A stretch of 64,000 bases of DNA from Gossypium raimondii (GCF_025698545.1 NC_068570.1:3596001-3660000), one strand, 5' to 3'; counted from the stretch's first letter, positions 48,791 to 60,905 are shown. Program-made: numbers and translations. The notes: generated by a model from the sequence alone, not told the origin.

Positions 48791-49913
48791 GCTTCTGAAA
48801 ACAATGTACTCTTATCCGTAACCCGTTATTCGATTTGGGAAGATTTGGTAAGTGATTTATGTATTGAAATTGAAAGACATATGGTTTATTATTGGTATTT
48901 ATTTGAAACAAGTGTATTCATCAATTAAAGTTGTGAATGGCGGGGAGTTATCATGAATGAATTTATTTATTTGGTTTGTTATAGTAGGTTCAGTAAGACT
49001 TATGTTTAACCCATCGAACTTAATAAGCTTCATTAAGCTTATTTGTGTTATTTAATGTCTTTGTAGATTTTCGTAAGGTCGAAAGATCAGATCAACATAT
49101 CAAGTCACACTATCCAGCTTATTCCGGTAGTTTTTGGAACGTTCAATATGGTTTATATGGCATGTATAGGGTTTGTGTGATTTAATCAAAGTTGGTCTTG
49201 TGTAAATGTTAATAATTATAATTTTGCTTATATATATATGATGGGTTGAAAATGAGACATATTAGTGATGTTGTTGTGAATGATATAGGTTTATTGTATT
49301 CAATTTGTGGTTATCTTTAGTAGACTAGTTAGATGGATTAAATAGGTAAGTTTAAGTATTTTGGTATATATAAATGATGTTATGTTATGTTATGTTTAAA
49401 ATATGATTTTGACTTGTTTTGATTGTTTGTTGGGATATATTGATGTGTTAAAATGTTGTGTTTAGGTTGATATCAAAATGAGTGAGAAACGTGGCCTTGA
49501 AATGACCTATTTTCGTCCATATGGGTAAAGACACGAACGTGTGTCTCAACCGTGTGCAACACTCGGCCTACCACACGAGCGTGTGATTTGGCCGTGTGTC
49601 TCCTGTATCTTTAAAATTTAGAAACAGAATGCCCAAGTATTTTCACACAGCCTAGTATACGGGTGTGTATCCCCTGCACATAGGAAAAATTTTGAAATTT
49701 GTGAAAAATTCTTTGAGTTTTCGGTTTAGTCTCGATTTGTTTCTAATGTGTATTTTTGGTCCTCGAGGGCTCATACAAAGGACAATATAAGTGATTTATG
49801 ATTATTTTCTAGTATGTATGTTAAATGATATAAAATGTTCGTATTTGATCTGAAAAGTCTGGTAATGCTTCATAACCCTGTTCCGGTGACGGACAAGGGA
49901 TAGGGGTGTTACA

Positions 49914-51180
49914 TGTCCTTATATATCAAGTTATGATAGTCCGTTGGATGTGTCCTCAAGTTTTCGTGCTAATGTTATACGCTAGATTCCGCTATATAAA
50001 AATCCATAGGACTATATGTTCATTAAGTCTACACATTTGAATATGCATGGAATGCCCCTTCGCATCCTAGCCCACCAAGCACTATTTCAACATAAATCCT
50101 TATCCATGAATCTTCATGCATGAGTCTGCATGGACAACCTTTAAAGTAAGAGTCCTGATGAGTATGAATTCTCAAGTCCAGGTTCGCCAAGGTGTTATCC
50201 TGCGAATCTATGTTCGCCAAGAATGAGTACGTAACAATCCACGCACATGAATTTGCAGGTGAGAGTCTATGGAAATGTGACCACTAAACAGGGACCCACA
50301 AATACAAAGCGCATGTATGAATCCTCTAACTTTGAACCCGGATGTTTAAATCACCGTGTGTGAGTCCACACGTAGAAGTTCTCTAAGTGTGAAATTTCAT
50401 GCATGAGTCTTCAGAGACTGACTGCAGAGTGATAGCTCACAACAGTAAATTTTTCCAAGATACTTCGTACTTGATTCGACTGCCAAATTGATAATGAGCT
50501 GTCCTAAATGAAATCAAAGCAAATGCGTTAGCAGAACAATTCTACAAGATATACTAATGCACGAATGATGAAAATGGTGAACCATGTCAATGCACAAAAC
50601 GTGCCAACTTGTAAGCTGTGTTAATGCAAATGATGTCAAGAGGGTACCATGAAGACACATGATCTGCCCTCGTGCGAGTGATGAAGACACTATGAAATTA
50701 TCCTGATCAAGTATGTTATTTTAATAACTCACGAGGTTCATTCGAATTTACCTAACTTCTTACTATACTTTTCAGGTAAGTTGGATTATACAATACACTA
50801 GAGAGGGACTAAGCCAGAATCTTTCAAGTCAATGTGAGCTTGTTCATCTAAGGTGCAGCATGCATATTGAAAGGGCGAGCTGCAGGTTAAGCCTAATGAG
50901 CAAAAATTTTTGTAACTGAAAATTAAGGAAAATGAAATAAGTCCAACATGGGATGAATGTCATAAATTAATGAAGATGTTTTGGATAAGCACTATTAAAT
51001 TATGTACTTGGGTTTTAAGTACAAACTCTGTAGGAAATGTAGCATTCCCGTTTGGCCAATTTGTCGGTCGAGCGTTTGGGATGTCACATATAAGGTTAGG
51101 TGTCATCATATAAAGCTCCCTACCAAAAAGTAGTTGAAAGAAGTGGAAGTAGATTTCTTTCCCAGGCATTCAAATCAAGT
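49914..51180. other. Continuation of oldest repeat layer, no gene
   Basis: Short words such as GAGTCC, TCTATG and ATGAATC recur at irregular spacing (50100-50420), as in decayed LTR or UTR sequence. Six-frame reading shows only short ORFs without recognizable domains. It shares a roughly 20-bp word with the sequence left of the nest near 41250. Confidence 0.4.
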
Positions 51181-51242
51181 TCGAATTTTAGAATCAATAT
51201 TATTAGGAGAGCTTTACTTGAATATCACTAGCTCGAGGAGGA

Positions 51243-51814
51243 CTATACTTAAACTATAATACGGATAAAGACACCCCTGGTTTAAAAAAAAAAACCATAT
51301 AAAGCCTCTAAATCTCCAATTGAGCTCTCTCTTTCATTTGGGGACAAATTTTATAAATGGTATAGTTAATTTTCTATAAAATCAATATAATTTGTATATT
51401 TATATTTATAATTAATGCATTGATATTTATAATTAATTTTGCTTAAATTTAAAATTTGAAATTAAATTTTGCTTTCATATACTTTAACATTTAAATTAAT
51501 TTATAATATTTAAATCAGCCGAATAAAACTATACTCAAATTGTAAAAGCAGATAATGACACTTGTGATTTATACCTAAAAAAATTATATAAACCCCTAAA
51601 TCCCCAATTAAACTCTCTCTTTATTTAGGGACAACTTTTATAAATGATATAAATAATTAATTTTTCTATAAAATCGATTTAACTTGTTTATTTATATTTA
51701 TAATTGATGCATTAATATTTATAATATTTTTGCTTTGATTTTAAAATTTAAATTAAGTTTTACTTTCATATAATTTGATATTTAAAATATTAAATATTAA
51801 ATATATATAGGACA
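51243..51814 (+). repeat. 286-bp tandem duplication
   Basis: Two diverged direct copies start at 51243 (CTATACTTAAACTATAAT) and 51529 (CTATACTCAAATTGTAAA). They share CTCTCTCTTTCATTTGGGGAC / CTCTCTCTTTATTTAGGGAC-type blocks and the TTTATATTTATAATTRATGC block. No ORF. (Words quoted are short pieces of longer matches.). Confidence 0.75.
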
Positions 51815-51829
51815 CATGGTGAATTTTAA

Positions 51830-53700
51830 GATTATACTCGTGTCAAAAATTAAGTAAAACTAAGCCTCCAAATAGGATTATTTCCGATGTTTCGGTTTTA
51901 AATATTATATATAAGATACACCAATGTTAAGAATTGATTTATGTATTTTAAATATATTTTATATCAGATCAAAACTAAAATTTAACAATTAGTTAACACG
52001 ATACGTTTAGGATTCAATTAAAATATTTTAAAATATAAAAACCAACACAAGAAAGTGAGATATATAGGAAAGCAAACAACAACTTAGCAAAAAAAATATT
52101 TATTTCCATAGTAGGTGACGACATTGAACTTAGTAAAAAGCATCAAATCTGATTCCTATTAATCAATAATTGACAAAAACCCTGCGTGGGTTTCCTGCAA
52201 TTTCCATGTACATGCAAAATTAAACCTTTACGTGATAGACAACGTGATGGAAGGTTGATCTTTCATCAACACAAAATCCATGAATTGATGATGATGTACT
52301 TGATGTTGATGGTGGTGGCACCGGCCGCGGTGGGTATGATCAATTAATGCACATAATAAGATTTCATTACAACAAATAAGTTTATTGTAGAATTGAACTG
52401 GTCCAATCAGTTCGATTGATCTATCCAATTTATAAAAATTAAAATAAATATTGAAAATGTGATTCAGTTAGTTTTTTGTTCGGGCCAATTAGTTCAGTGT
52501 CCCTCCTCAGACCGGTACCCCAACCAGTTCAAACAACTTTACTTTATGATAGTCTCTTTTATTAAAATTTAGTAAAATTAGTTTTATCCTAAGTGGAATA
52601 AAAAAAATTAGTTAAAATATTATCTCATTAAATTGTTTAATTTTTGCATAAAATCTACTAATCATGTTTAATTAAGTGGGAATTATGTACATTTTTACAC
52701 TTTATAATGACTAATCAATATTATTAATATTTTAGTTTTATTTTGAAAATTTTAAAAAATCAAATATGATCTAAGTTTCAAATGTTGTGTAGAAGTCAAA
52801 TATAGAGGTGAGTGTTCGACAAATCGAGTAAAATTTTTGAATTAGTCTAGTTGATGAATCTTATTTTATCATTTTAAATTGATTTAAAAATTTTGAATTG
52901 AGTCGAGTCAAGTCGAATAAATTCAATTCGAAAAAATTTATTCGAATTAAATTAAAAAAAATTAAACTGAACTTATTGAAATCTTGTTGACAATTGACTA
53001 AATTCTAAGTTAAAGAACATATACCATATATCTATTTGAAAACTCTTTTAAAACAAAATAAGAGGTCGACTAAATCTTAGCTCCGTTGACATCAACGTTA
53101 TTGCCAGTGCGTGAAGACATGGGGAGGGGTTATGAATAGAAAAAAAAATAAGAGAGAAAAAAAAGATAATTAGTATGATAAATTTGATTTGATACTTCAG
53201 TTGTTTATGGCCTCAAAATTTTCATTTTGGAGTTTAAAAAATTATAATTCACATTTGATATATTTTAAAGACCTTTAAATAATTGATATATATTTTCAAT
53301 TTTTTGAATATAATTTATAAAATTTTGGGAAAAAATTATTTTGTAAATATTTTGATTTTTGAATTTTGTTATTTTTGAGAGGGATCAATTTTGCACACTA
53401 TTGAAACTGTCAAGGATACAAGAAGTATTTACTTCAACTTGTTATTTGAATTATTTGAGTTTTATAATTCAACTCGATTTCGAACTTGAAAAATTGAATT
53501 ATTTATTTTAGTGGATCCAAAAGGTTGAAAAATTGGATTCGATTAACTCAAAATTTAAAAAAAAAAATCGATTTTTCTGAATCAAATGAAATTTTACTCA
53601 CTCCTAATCAAATTTGTTATAAGTGTATAATGATCCACTCTATAATATTTGAAAATTTGGTAGACAATTGGGATTGTTATTGTCTTATAGAGAGGGTTGA
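51830..53700. other. Gene-free AT-rich stretch
   Basis: No recognizable gene. Includes a short CAT/GAT-rich patch at 52240-52320 and a degenerate SINE head at 53069. Otherwise unassigned. Confidence 0.6.
53069..53140 (+). mobile_element. SINE head fragment, degenerate
   Basis: AAATCTTAGCTCCGTTGACA then TTATTGCCAGTGCGTGAAGACATGG resemble the first 70 bp of the same SINE family, with loss of most of the B box (the words are TCTTAGCTC and GTTATTGCC). Confidence 0.35.
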
Positions 53701-53703
53701 CTA

Positions 53704-54139
53704 TTGTTGAGGGAAAACCAACTCTTTTATTGGGAAATTGTCTTGTGGGACGTTGACTCGAACCTCTAACAATAGTGATATTGTTCCCAAGGTGTCTATG
53801 CTTGATTTTAGCCCTGAGTTTTTGTCACCTTACTCCGAGGAGAGCCCAAAAGGGTATAAGTGGTAGTGTTCTTACCCATTAAGACCCTTTAAAGGTACGT
53901 GTTTGAACCCCACCAGGGCCAAAATAAAAAAACATTTCCTTGGTGGACCTAGGTGCTCCCGCCAAAACTCCGTGAACCCCTATGGGCTCTCCTTGGAATA
54001 GAGAGACAAAAACTCGAGGTTAAAACCAAATATAGACACTCCAAGACCAATACCTCTATTGTTCGTGATACGAGTTAACGTTCCAAAAAATAACACTTCA
54101 AAGATTTCTTCCAATAAGGGAGTCAATTCCCCTCAACAA
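53704..54139. mobile_element. 436-bp foldback element with 3-bp duplication CTA
   Basis: Ends are TTGTTGAGGG and CCCCTCAACAA. The arms pair over about 150 bp (for example GGAGAGCCCAAAAGGG left against CCCTATGGGCTCTCC right). CTA occurs immediately outside both ends (53701-53703 and 54140-54142). The unpaired centre holds a tRNA-like segment (53867-53925). Class is uncertain. Confidence 0.65.
53867..53925 (+). repeat. tRNA-like (SINE-type) segment in the foldback centre
   Basis: TATAAGTGGTAGTGTTCTTA resembles a pol III A box, and TGTTTGAACCCCACC a B box, about 35 bp apart. It does not close an acceptor stem, so it is not a functional tRNA gene. Confidence 0.4.
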
Positions 54140-54789
54140 CTATATGTTTTTTATTGATAACTTATTTGGAGATACTCGAGGATCATTTTTACATTATTGA
54201 GAAAGAAAGTAATGGGTTTTACCATGTGATAGATTTTATACTTAATAAATACATGTTAGGTTAAATAATAAAGAGTTAGGTATCTCTTAATAAAGTCTTA
54301 AACTTGAATTTTGTGAATAAAAAAACAATACCAAAAGAATTTTGTCCTGATTTATAATCCGACCTGTCTAACTTCAAATTTATTCGACAGACTATATTTC
54401 ATATACCTACCCCAAATGCTATGACCAAGGGTGGAGCAAGGGGTAGGTAAGGCCTGTCCCCTAAAATAAAATAAAAAATTCAACTTTAATTTTTTTATAA
54501 TTTATAAATTTTTAAATTGATAATAGTAAAATTACATATTAACCCTAAAAAATAATAATAATTTAATTTAATTTTTAAAAATTATAAAAATATAAACAGT
54601 TAAAATAATAAAATTATATTTTTAATATCATCAAAATATACAACAAAAATTCTCTCTGCAATAGTTGACAGCCTTTTAAAGTGGTTTGAAGCATATGTTG
54701 CAACATTATGGACTGAGAACGATGGTCACCATTCACCAATCAACATGGAAACTTTATCATCACTCAGATTTTCTTACCATAGAAAGAGA

Positions 54790-55288
54790 TTCTTAAGTCT
54801 CTTAGTCATTAAATTATTAATGAATTTACATTTTAGTCAATTAACTTCAAAAGGTTACAAAATGGTCATTAAATTATTTAAAACTTCTCATTTGTGTCAC
54901 TGAACTATTCGAAAATTTTTATTTACGTCACTAGACTACTATTTTTTAAAGAAAAGTCTAGTTAGTTAACTCTGAGCGATGATTTGACTACCGGTACAGT
55001 GCATTAATATCCATCGACAAGTAAAAAGACATATATTAAATCCAATTCGATCTAACAATCAGTGTCAGAGATCGAAAAAAAATTGAACTGTAGAAGAGAA
55101 GTGGAATAAGAGCTTTTAATTGGTGTAGACAATGCAAATAGAGAATGTAATATAATAGTGTTTTTAATAACTCAATGACTTAAATGAAAACTTTTGAATA
55201 ATTCAATAACCGTTTTGTAACCTTTTGAAGTTAAGTGACTAGAATGCAAACTTATTAATAATTTAGTGACCTTAAATGTAGTTTACTC
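54790..55288. mobile_element. TIR element in the ADH-like promoter region
   Basis: Left TTAGTCATTAAATTATTAAT and TCAATTAACTTCAAAAGGTT pair with the inverse of the right arm (AAGGTCACTAAATTATTAAT, then TCACTTAACTTCAAAAGGTT). The TIRs are about 110 bp and there is no ORF. The right end lies about 55 bp before the TATA box of the ADH-like gene. Confidence 0.7.
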
Positions 55289-55342
55289 AATAATTATCCT
55301 TTTTTGTTTTTTTGGAACACTCAATTTATCCATATTAGTCCT

Positions 55343-55350
55343 TATAAATA
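55343..55350 (+). promoter_or_regulatory. TATA box of the ADH-like gene
   Basis: TATAAATA lies about 113 bp before the ATG, leaving room for a leader of some 80-90 nt. A TIR element ends about 55 bp upstream, so anything distal to this core promoter is transposon-derived sequence. Confidence 0.55.
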
Positions 55351-55462
55351 TGGTAAGCGCTTACTATCGAAAATAGAAGCAAAAGATAGCAGAAAGAGTT
55401 GGGATAGGCCAAGAAAAAATTGTCCCTATTTCTTCATCAAGGTTGAAGAAGAAGAAGAAGCC

Positions 55463-58047
55463 ATGGAAAAACAAAACAGGTCGGGAACTGCAGGAAAAGT
55501 TATAAGATGCAAAGGTTGTTTTGCATTTCTGCTCTTTTCTGTTACCTGGATTCTCTGTTTTTCTATTACCTTGCCTGTCTGATTCGTTTTTTCTTTTTCA
55601 TGATATAAACAGCTGCGGTTTGCAGAAATCCAGGGGAACCACTTGTGATAGAGGAAATTATGGTTGACCCACCTAAAGCTTGGGAGATTAGGATAAAAAT
55701 TCTCTGTACTTCTCTTTGTCATTCTGACGTTACCTTCTGGAAAATATCCATTGTAATTCCCTTGCTAAATTTTATATCAAACTTTCATCCTTCTTTATAC
55801 AAAAAATTGAAGATTACAGTATTGGTTTCCTGTAGGGACCATTTGCACTTTTTCCCAGAATTTTTGGGCATGAAGCTGTTGGGTAATTCAACTATACCTT
55901 ACACTGTTACACATGCTGTAGTTCAAGCCATTTTCAGACTGTAATTTCTTATTTTTTGGTGGGTTTCAAGTGTTGTTGAGAGTGTAGGGGAGCATGTGGA
56001 GGAATTTCAGGAAGGAGATATGGTGGTGCCTGTGTTTCGTCCGAATTGTAGAGAATGTAGGGACTGCAAGTCCCAAAAGGGAAATGGTTGTTCCATATTC
56101 GGTGACAAATTGGTCGCTGAAATGCCAAGGGATGGAACAAGTAGGTTCAAGGGGATGAATGGGGAGACTTTGCACCATTTCTTGTCTGTTTCCAGCTTCA
56201 GTGAGTACACAGTGGTTGATGTGGTCCATGTTGTGAAGATCTCATCGGAATTCCCAGCTGAGAAAGCTTGCCTCCTTAGCTGTGGAGTATCCACTGGTAA
56301 GTTAATGGTTCACCCACTTCCAAACCCTTTAAAATTTATCTATTTCTCCAGAGAAAAACTGGCCTGATTATGGAACAATTAGACAATGATACATAATGCG
56401 TCATATTTATCTCATACTACTGACATATAAAAATTAATTTGTAATTATAAAAATAGATAAAAATTTTAAAAGAATAATTAATTTATTTTTAATTTAATAT
56501 ATAAAAAATTAAAATAGAGAAATAAAATGCAATCTAAGTGGATCGTAACCTTTTTTCCCTTTGCTTTGGCCTGCTTCATGTTGGGCACTAGTCTGATGTT
56601 GATGTGGATGACAGGTATTGGAGCAGCATGGAAGGTGGCAGACATTGAAGAAGGCTCCACTGTCGCCATATTTGGCCTGGGAGCTGTTGGACTTGCGGTA
56701 CTCCTTTTAATAATCCATTTTTCTTTGATTTATGTCAATGGATATCCTAAATCATTTGCAAATCCATTCATACATATCAGGTTGCAGAAGGGGCAAGGTT
56801 GCGTGGAGCTTCGAAGATCATAGGTGTAGATTTAAACCAGGAAAAGTTTGAGATAGGTAAATAAAATAATTAGTGTTGTTTTTTTATAGGAGTATAATTT
56901 TTAATGCATATTTTAGAATGGAAAAGGATGGTACGAAATAAAAACGTCACATCATTCTGTATTCTTTATTAATTATTTAATGTTATTTTAATATTTTTTT
57001 CATGTCATTGACACGTTGTTTTAGTAGTTTTTTAAAATGAACCTTAAATCTTAGATTTTATATCTTGAACTCTAGACCTTAGACATTATACCCTGAAATT
57101 CCAGACCCTGATTCTTGTATAGTAAACTCTAGACTTTATGTATCTTAATTATGTAGATAAAGCATCAAAAAGTTTCTGCTCAAAGTATTATTGCTTTTCT
57201 ATGATAGGGAAAAAGTTTGGAGTCAGTGAATTCATCAACCCCACAACATGTGGAGAGAAAAAAGTCAGTGAGGTGGGTTGCAAAATCCGAAAATATCGAT
57301 ATAATTTAATTGATTCATGTGATTTTTTCTAATAAATTTAGATTTGATACATATAAAAAATGTCACAGACAAGAATAATTAGCTAATCCAAATGCTGATT
57401 ATTTCACATATACCAAACATATATTAAATTCAATGAAAAGAGTTTAATTATATAGTTATTAAATTGTTTAATATATATTTTACAGGTGATTAAGGAAATA
57501 ACAGATGGGGGAGTTGACTACAGCTTTGAGTGCATTGGATTGGCTTCACTAATGGAAGAAGCTTTCAATAGTAGTAGAGTGGTAGGTATAGGTGAATTGT
57601 GAAGTGAGGCCTCTTAACTTTTTCTTATTGGTTTAAATAAAAAAGCTAATTTTCATGGTTGGTTTTTGGGGGAAATTTAACCAGAATTGGGGCAAGACAG
57701 TGATACTAGGAGTGGAGATGCATCACACACCATTACCTATCAACACTTATTTTCTTCTAAGAGGTAGAACTGTCACTGGGTGCTTTTTTGGAGGGCTTAA
57801 AGCCAAATCTGACATTCCCATCCTTGCTCAAAAATATCTACACAAGGTTTAATTTCATGCCCTTCTTTGCCTCGTAATTTCTTGATGTAAGTTGATAAAT
57901 TAAATGCTTTTTATGTTATATTATTACATGCAGGAAATTAATCTGGATGGATTCATAACGCACGAAGTGAATTTTCAAGATATCAACAAAGCTTTTGATT
58001 TACTGCTAGAAGGAAAGAGTCTTCGTTGCATCATATGGATGGATTAA
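55463..58047 (+). CDS. Zinc-binding alcohol dehydrogenase, ADH-like 7 type, 10 exons
   Basis: Exons: 55463-55514, 55613-55752, 55836-55882, 55971-56296, 56615-56697, 56781-56856, 57208-57272, 57486-57581, 57685-57846, 57934-58047. They total 1161 nt, or 386 residues, the usual length. It is a medium-chain NAD-dependent dehydrogenase. The catalytic zinc ligands are present: Cys53 in SLCHSD, His76 in FGHEAVG, and Cys184 in LSCGVSTG. The structural zinc ligands are Cys106, 109, 112 and 120. The nucleotide fold has GLGAVG at 209-214 and Asp233 in IIGVDLN. The sequence resembles Arabidopsis ADH-like 7 (At5g42250) more than classical ADH1. The substrate is unknown. There is no targeting peptide, so it is likely cytosolic. 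All introns are GT-AG. A TATA box lies 113 bp upstream, and a degenerate partial copy lies 3.2 kb downstream. Confidence 0.93.
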
Positions 58048-58719
58048 TTAATTCTTATTTTTTTATCATTTTAAATTTTCATCAATAAAAGAAATATTGA
58101 TGTCAACATCATAAAATAACGATGGATAAGCTCATTGTTGACATCACAAATGTCATAGTCCAAATTTTGTTGTTGTCATCTCTTCTCCAATTATATATAT
58201 GTACTAAAATAAAAAGGAAATATTGATCATCACCATTTTTACTATAAGAAGCTGAATTGTATGTATACAAGAATAGAACTTTGATTAAAAAAGTAAAATA
58301 CATTTATGGTCACTATAAAATAGGGTTTGTTTTATTTTGGTCCTTCTAATTTTTTTTAAAAAAATTTAATCACTCTAATTAAAATAGTTGTTTAAATTAA
58401 TCACTTGCATTAAAATTATTTGTTATTGCTGACGTAACACATTAACCCAACCGACATTTCGAAATTTTTTTGTTGACTTTTCCTTGAAGAAATCTCATCT
58501 TCTCTTCCAAACGTCTGTCACTTCCATGTCTTGCATTGCCCTTGCTGCATCGCTGCTCTCTGAAGTCTCTTTTTCCTGCCAGTCTCTTTCTTTTTATCCA
58601 TTTACCCCTTCATCTATCATCTATTTTCTCCACCATTAAATCCCACCTCAACTTCCTTCAACAAAATTCTCCCATCTTTCCCATTAAACCCCTCATCTTC
58701 AATCTCCTCCACCCCTACA

Positions 58720-60905
58720 TGTTTGGGATCGACCTGTATAAACAACGAAATAGAAAATGTAAAAGGACGAACACAAATATTTTATGTGGAAAACCTTCAA
58801 AGAAGGAAAAACCATAGGCAAAGGAGGCATCGACTTATCATTAATGAAGTAAACAAAACAATAGTACAATATGGAGAAAATAAATCTAAATGTACTAAAC
58901 ATACATTATCCATGTTATAATTAAAGTCGATAATGATAGTAGAATGATCGCAAAGCAATAAGAAAAGAAAACTAAGAACATACAAATTTTACATGAAAAA
59001 CCTTTTCGGGAAAAATCAAGGGCAGAGAAGGAGAAAATTCACTAATATTGAAAATCGAATGATACAAGAGGACTTTCGACTACATCTATTTAAAGGTTGA
59101 AAAACCCTATTCTAATCAATGTCAAATAGAAAAAATATAGTTCTCTACGGATTCTACTTGTGTAGCATGGTCCTTTGCCCTTACAAATCCCCTTATTTTG
59201 CCATTGTATTTTATTTCTTTAACAAGCGATGGGATTCAAGTCACAAAACTCTAACAATCTAAAACCCCAAAAATAGACTCTAACCTGGGAATAAATTTCT
59301 CTCCATAGTTACCACCAAAACTCTATATGTGACTATATCTTGTAGCCCTCAAAGAAAAGCCCTAGTTGATTGGTGTATCAAAATAGGGGTACAATGGTCC
59401 CTTTAAATAGGCATAAATTAGAGTTCTAATCATACTAAAATATCTTTGGAATAATCAGAGTTCGATTAGAAGAAGAAGTCCTACTTGGAGTTTAAAACGC
59501 GACTGCATAACTTGGAGAAATTGTCGTGACGTCCCATGCATGCTCGTCACAACGTCGCCTCCACGTTTGTTTGGGGTTTCATTATAGCGTTGCTTGTCTT
59601 CAAGTCACGATGTTGCCTTTGTTTTACCTCTTCTTCGGTAAATCGTCAAACGTCTTTCTAAGTGCCTGCAAAATGTTTGATAAATGCAAAACACATGTCA
59701 CAAATCTCTAACTTGACTCGTGTTTATCACTCCTTCTTTTTCATGCCCCGTCATGGGTCTAACTCGAATTTTTTAGGTTACCAAACAAGCTTAAGCAGTG
59801 ATCGAACTTGTAAACTGAAAGACTCTTAGTCTTCAAATCAAAGTTGTATAATGCACCAAGGGTTAGTAATACCCGAATAGGAGAGAAAATATATCCTTTC
59901 TCCACCTGACTGTAACCCTTTGCGACCAACCTTACCTCAAACATTTTGCAAACTATTTGAGTCTTAAATACCAAAAAAGAGGATGCGATTCTTCTTTAAA
60001 TCAAGCACATGTCTGACATCTGACATGACTCCACCTTCAATTGGATTATATGTGGAGAACAATGAATCATCACCCTTGTCCTCAGTCGCATTAGCTACCT
60101 CCGTAATTATCCAAAATTTTCAGAAACTGAAATTTGTGATTCCGTCAAACTTCTCGATGTCGAATCTCATTGTTTCCATCCTGAACGATTCGATCTGCGG
60201 AGACTGAACAAGGCTTTGATACTAGTTTGTTAGGGATCGACCTGTATAAACAATAAAATAGAAAAGTAGAGAAGATCAGACACAAATATTTACATAGAAA
60301 ACTCCTCTAAAGAGGATAAAAACCACATGCAAAGGAGGCTTTGTCTTTTCACTAATTGAGTAAACAAACTAAGGTACAATATGGAGAAAATAAACCTAAA
60401 TGTACTCAACATACAAACACAAACCCTGAAAAATAAGGCCCTAACTCGGGAAGAAAATTCTCTCTATAGTTACCACGAAAACTTTCACCAAAACTCATCT
60501 GCAACTACATCTTGTCGTCCCCAAAAGAAAAGCCTTGTAGTACTACATCTTTAATTGCCTTTCAATTGGCCTCGACAATGCATCAAATCAAGGTTACATT
60601 GGCCCTTTAGTAGGCTCAAAACTACGGGAAAATTCCTAAAATAACCCTGAAGTAATCATAGTTTGACTAGGAGAAGAAGTCCTACTTGGAGAAAAAAAAG
60701 AATGCGACTGTTTATGTGCAGAAGACGTCGCTTCATCGTGACGTCCCATGCATGCTCATCACGACGTCGCCACTTCCTTAATTTGGGAGTTCATCGCGTT
60801 GTCACAATGTCCATGCTTCCATTGTCGTGACGTCGCTCCTCGTCACGACGTCACATTTGCTTTGGCTCATTTTAGGTCAATCGTCGACCGTCTTCCTTTA
60901 CCACA
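58720..60905 (-). mobile_element. Internally deleted Ty1/Copia retrotransposon between the two ADH copies
   Basis: Read on the minus strand, the right LTR (60228-~60905) precedes a primer-binding site resembling TGGTATCAGAGC with two mismatches (60213-60224). A gag start follows at 60170 with MRFDIEKFDG, typical of Copia gag. After an internal deletion, a piece of reverse transcriptase carries VRLVAKGYSQ and IRVLLTLGALYN (59759-59974). A purine tract (59732-59745) and the left LTR (58720-59729, about 1010 bp) complete it. Both LTRs begin on the plus strand with TGTT-GGGATCGACC. The right LTR loses similarity near 60905 and no target-site duplication of CTACA (58715-58719) is found there, so that end is truncated or rearranged. 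It is non-autonomous and dead. Confidence 0.85.
59759..60170 (-). pseudogene. Copia gag-pol remnant
   Basis: The gag N-terminus at 60130-60170 (MRFDIEKFDG) runs into a stop after about 20 codons. An abrupt junction then leads to a roughly 70-residue reverse-transcriptase fragment at 59759-59974. Nearly all of gag, protease, integrase and RNase H is missing. Confidence 0.75.

Larger units (their letters stand above)
41280..49913 (+). mobile_element. Older Ty3/Gypsy-type LTR, split by two later solo LTRs
   Basis: Segments 41280-42454, 45009-45206 and 48625-49913 read as one LTR once the two inserted solo LTRs and their duplications are set aside. The right end, GGGGTGTTACA at 49903-49913, mirrors the TGTAACACCCC terminus of cotton-type Gypsy LTRs. 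The segment near 49525-49600 carries repeated CGTGTG/CACACG motifs. The left boundary is not resolved: no TG start with a matching duplication was found, so it may be truncated. No coding domain is present. Confidence 0.6.

Noticed and set aside
48573..48928. Overlapping ORFs with a 7-residue repeat (e.g. ELLFNPY)
   Set aside because: They arise from the 21-bp tandem array of an LTR; two frames are open at once, as expected from the period, not from selection.
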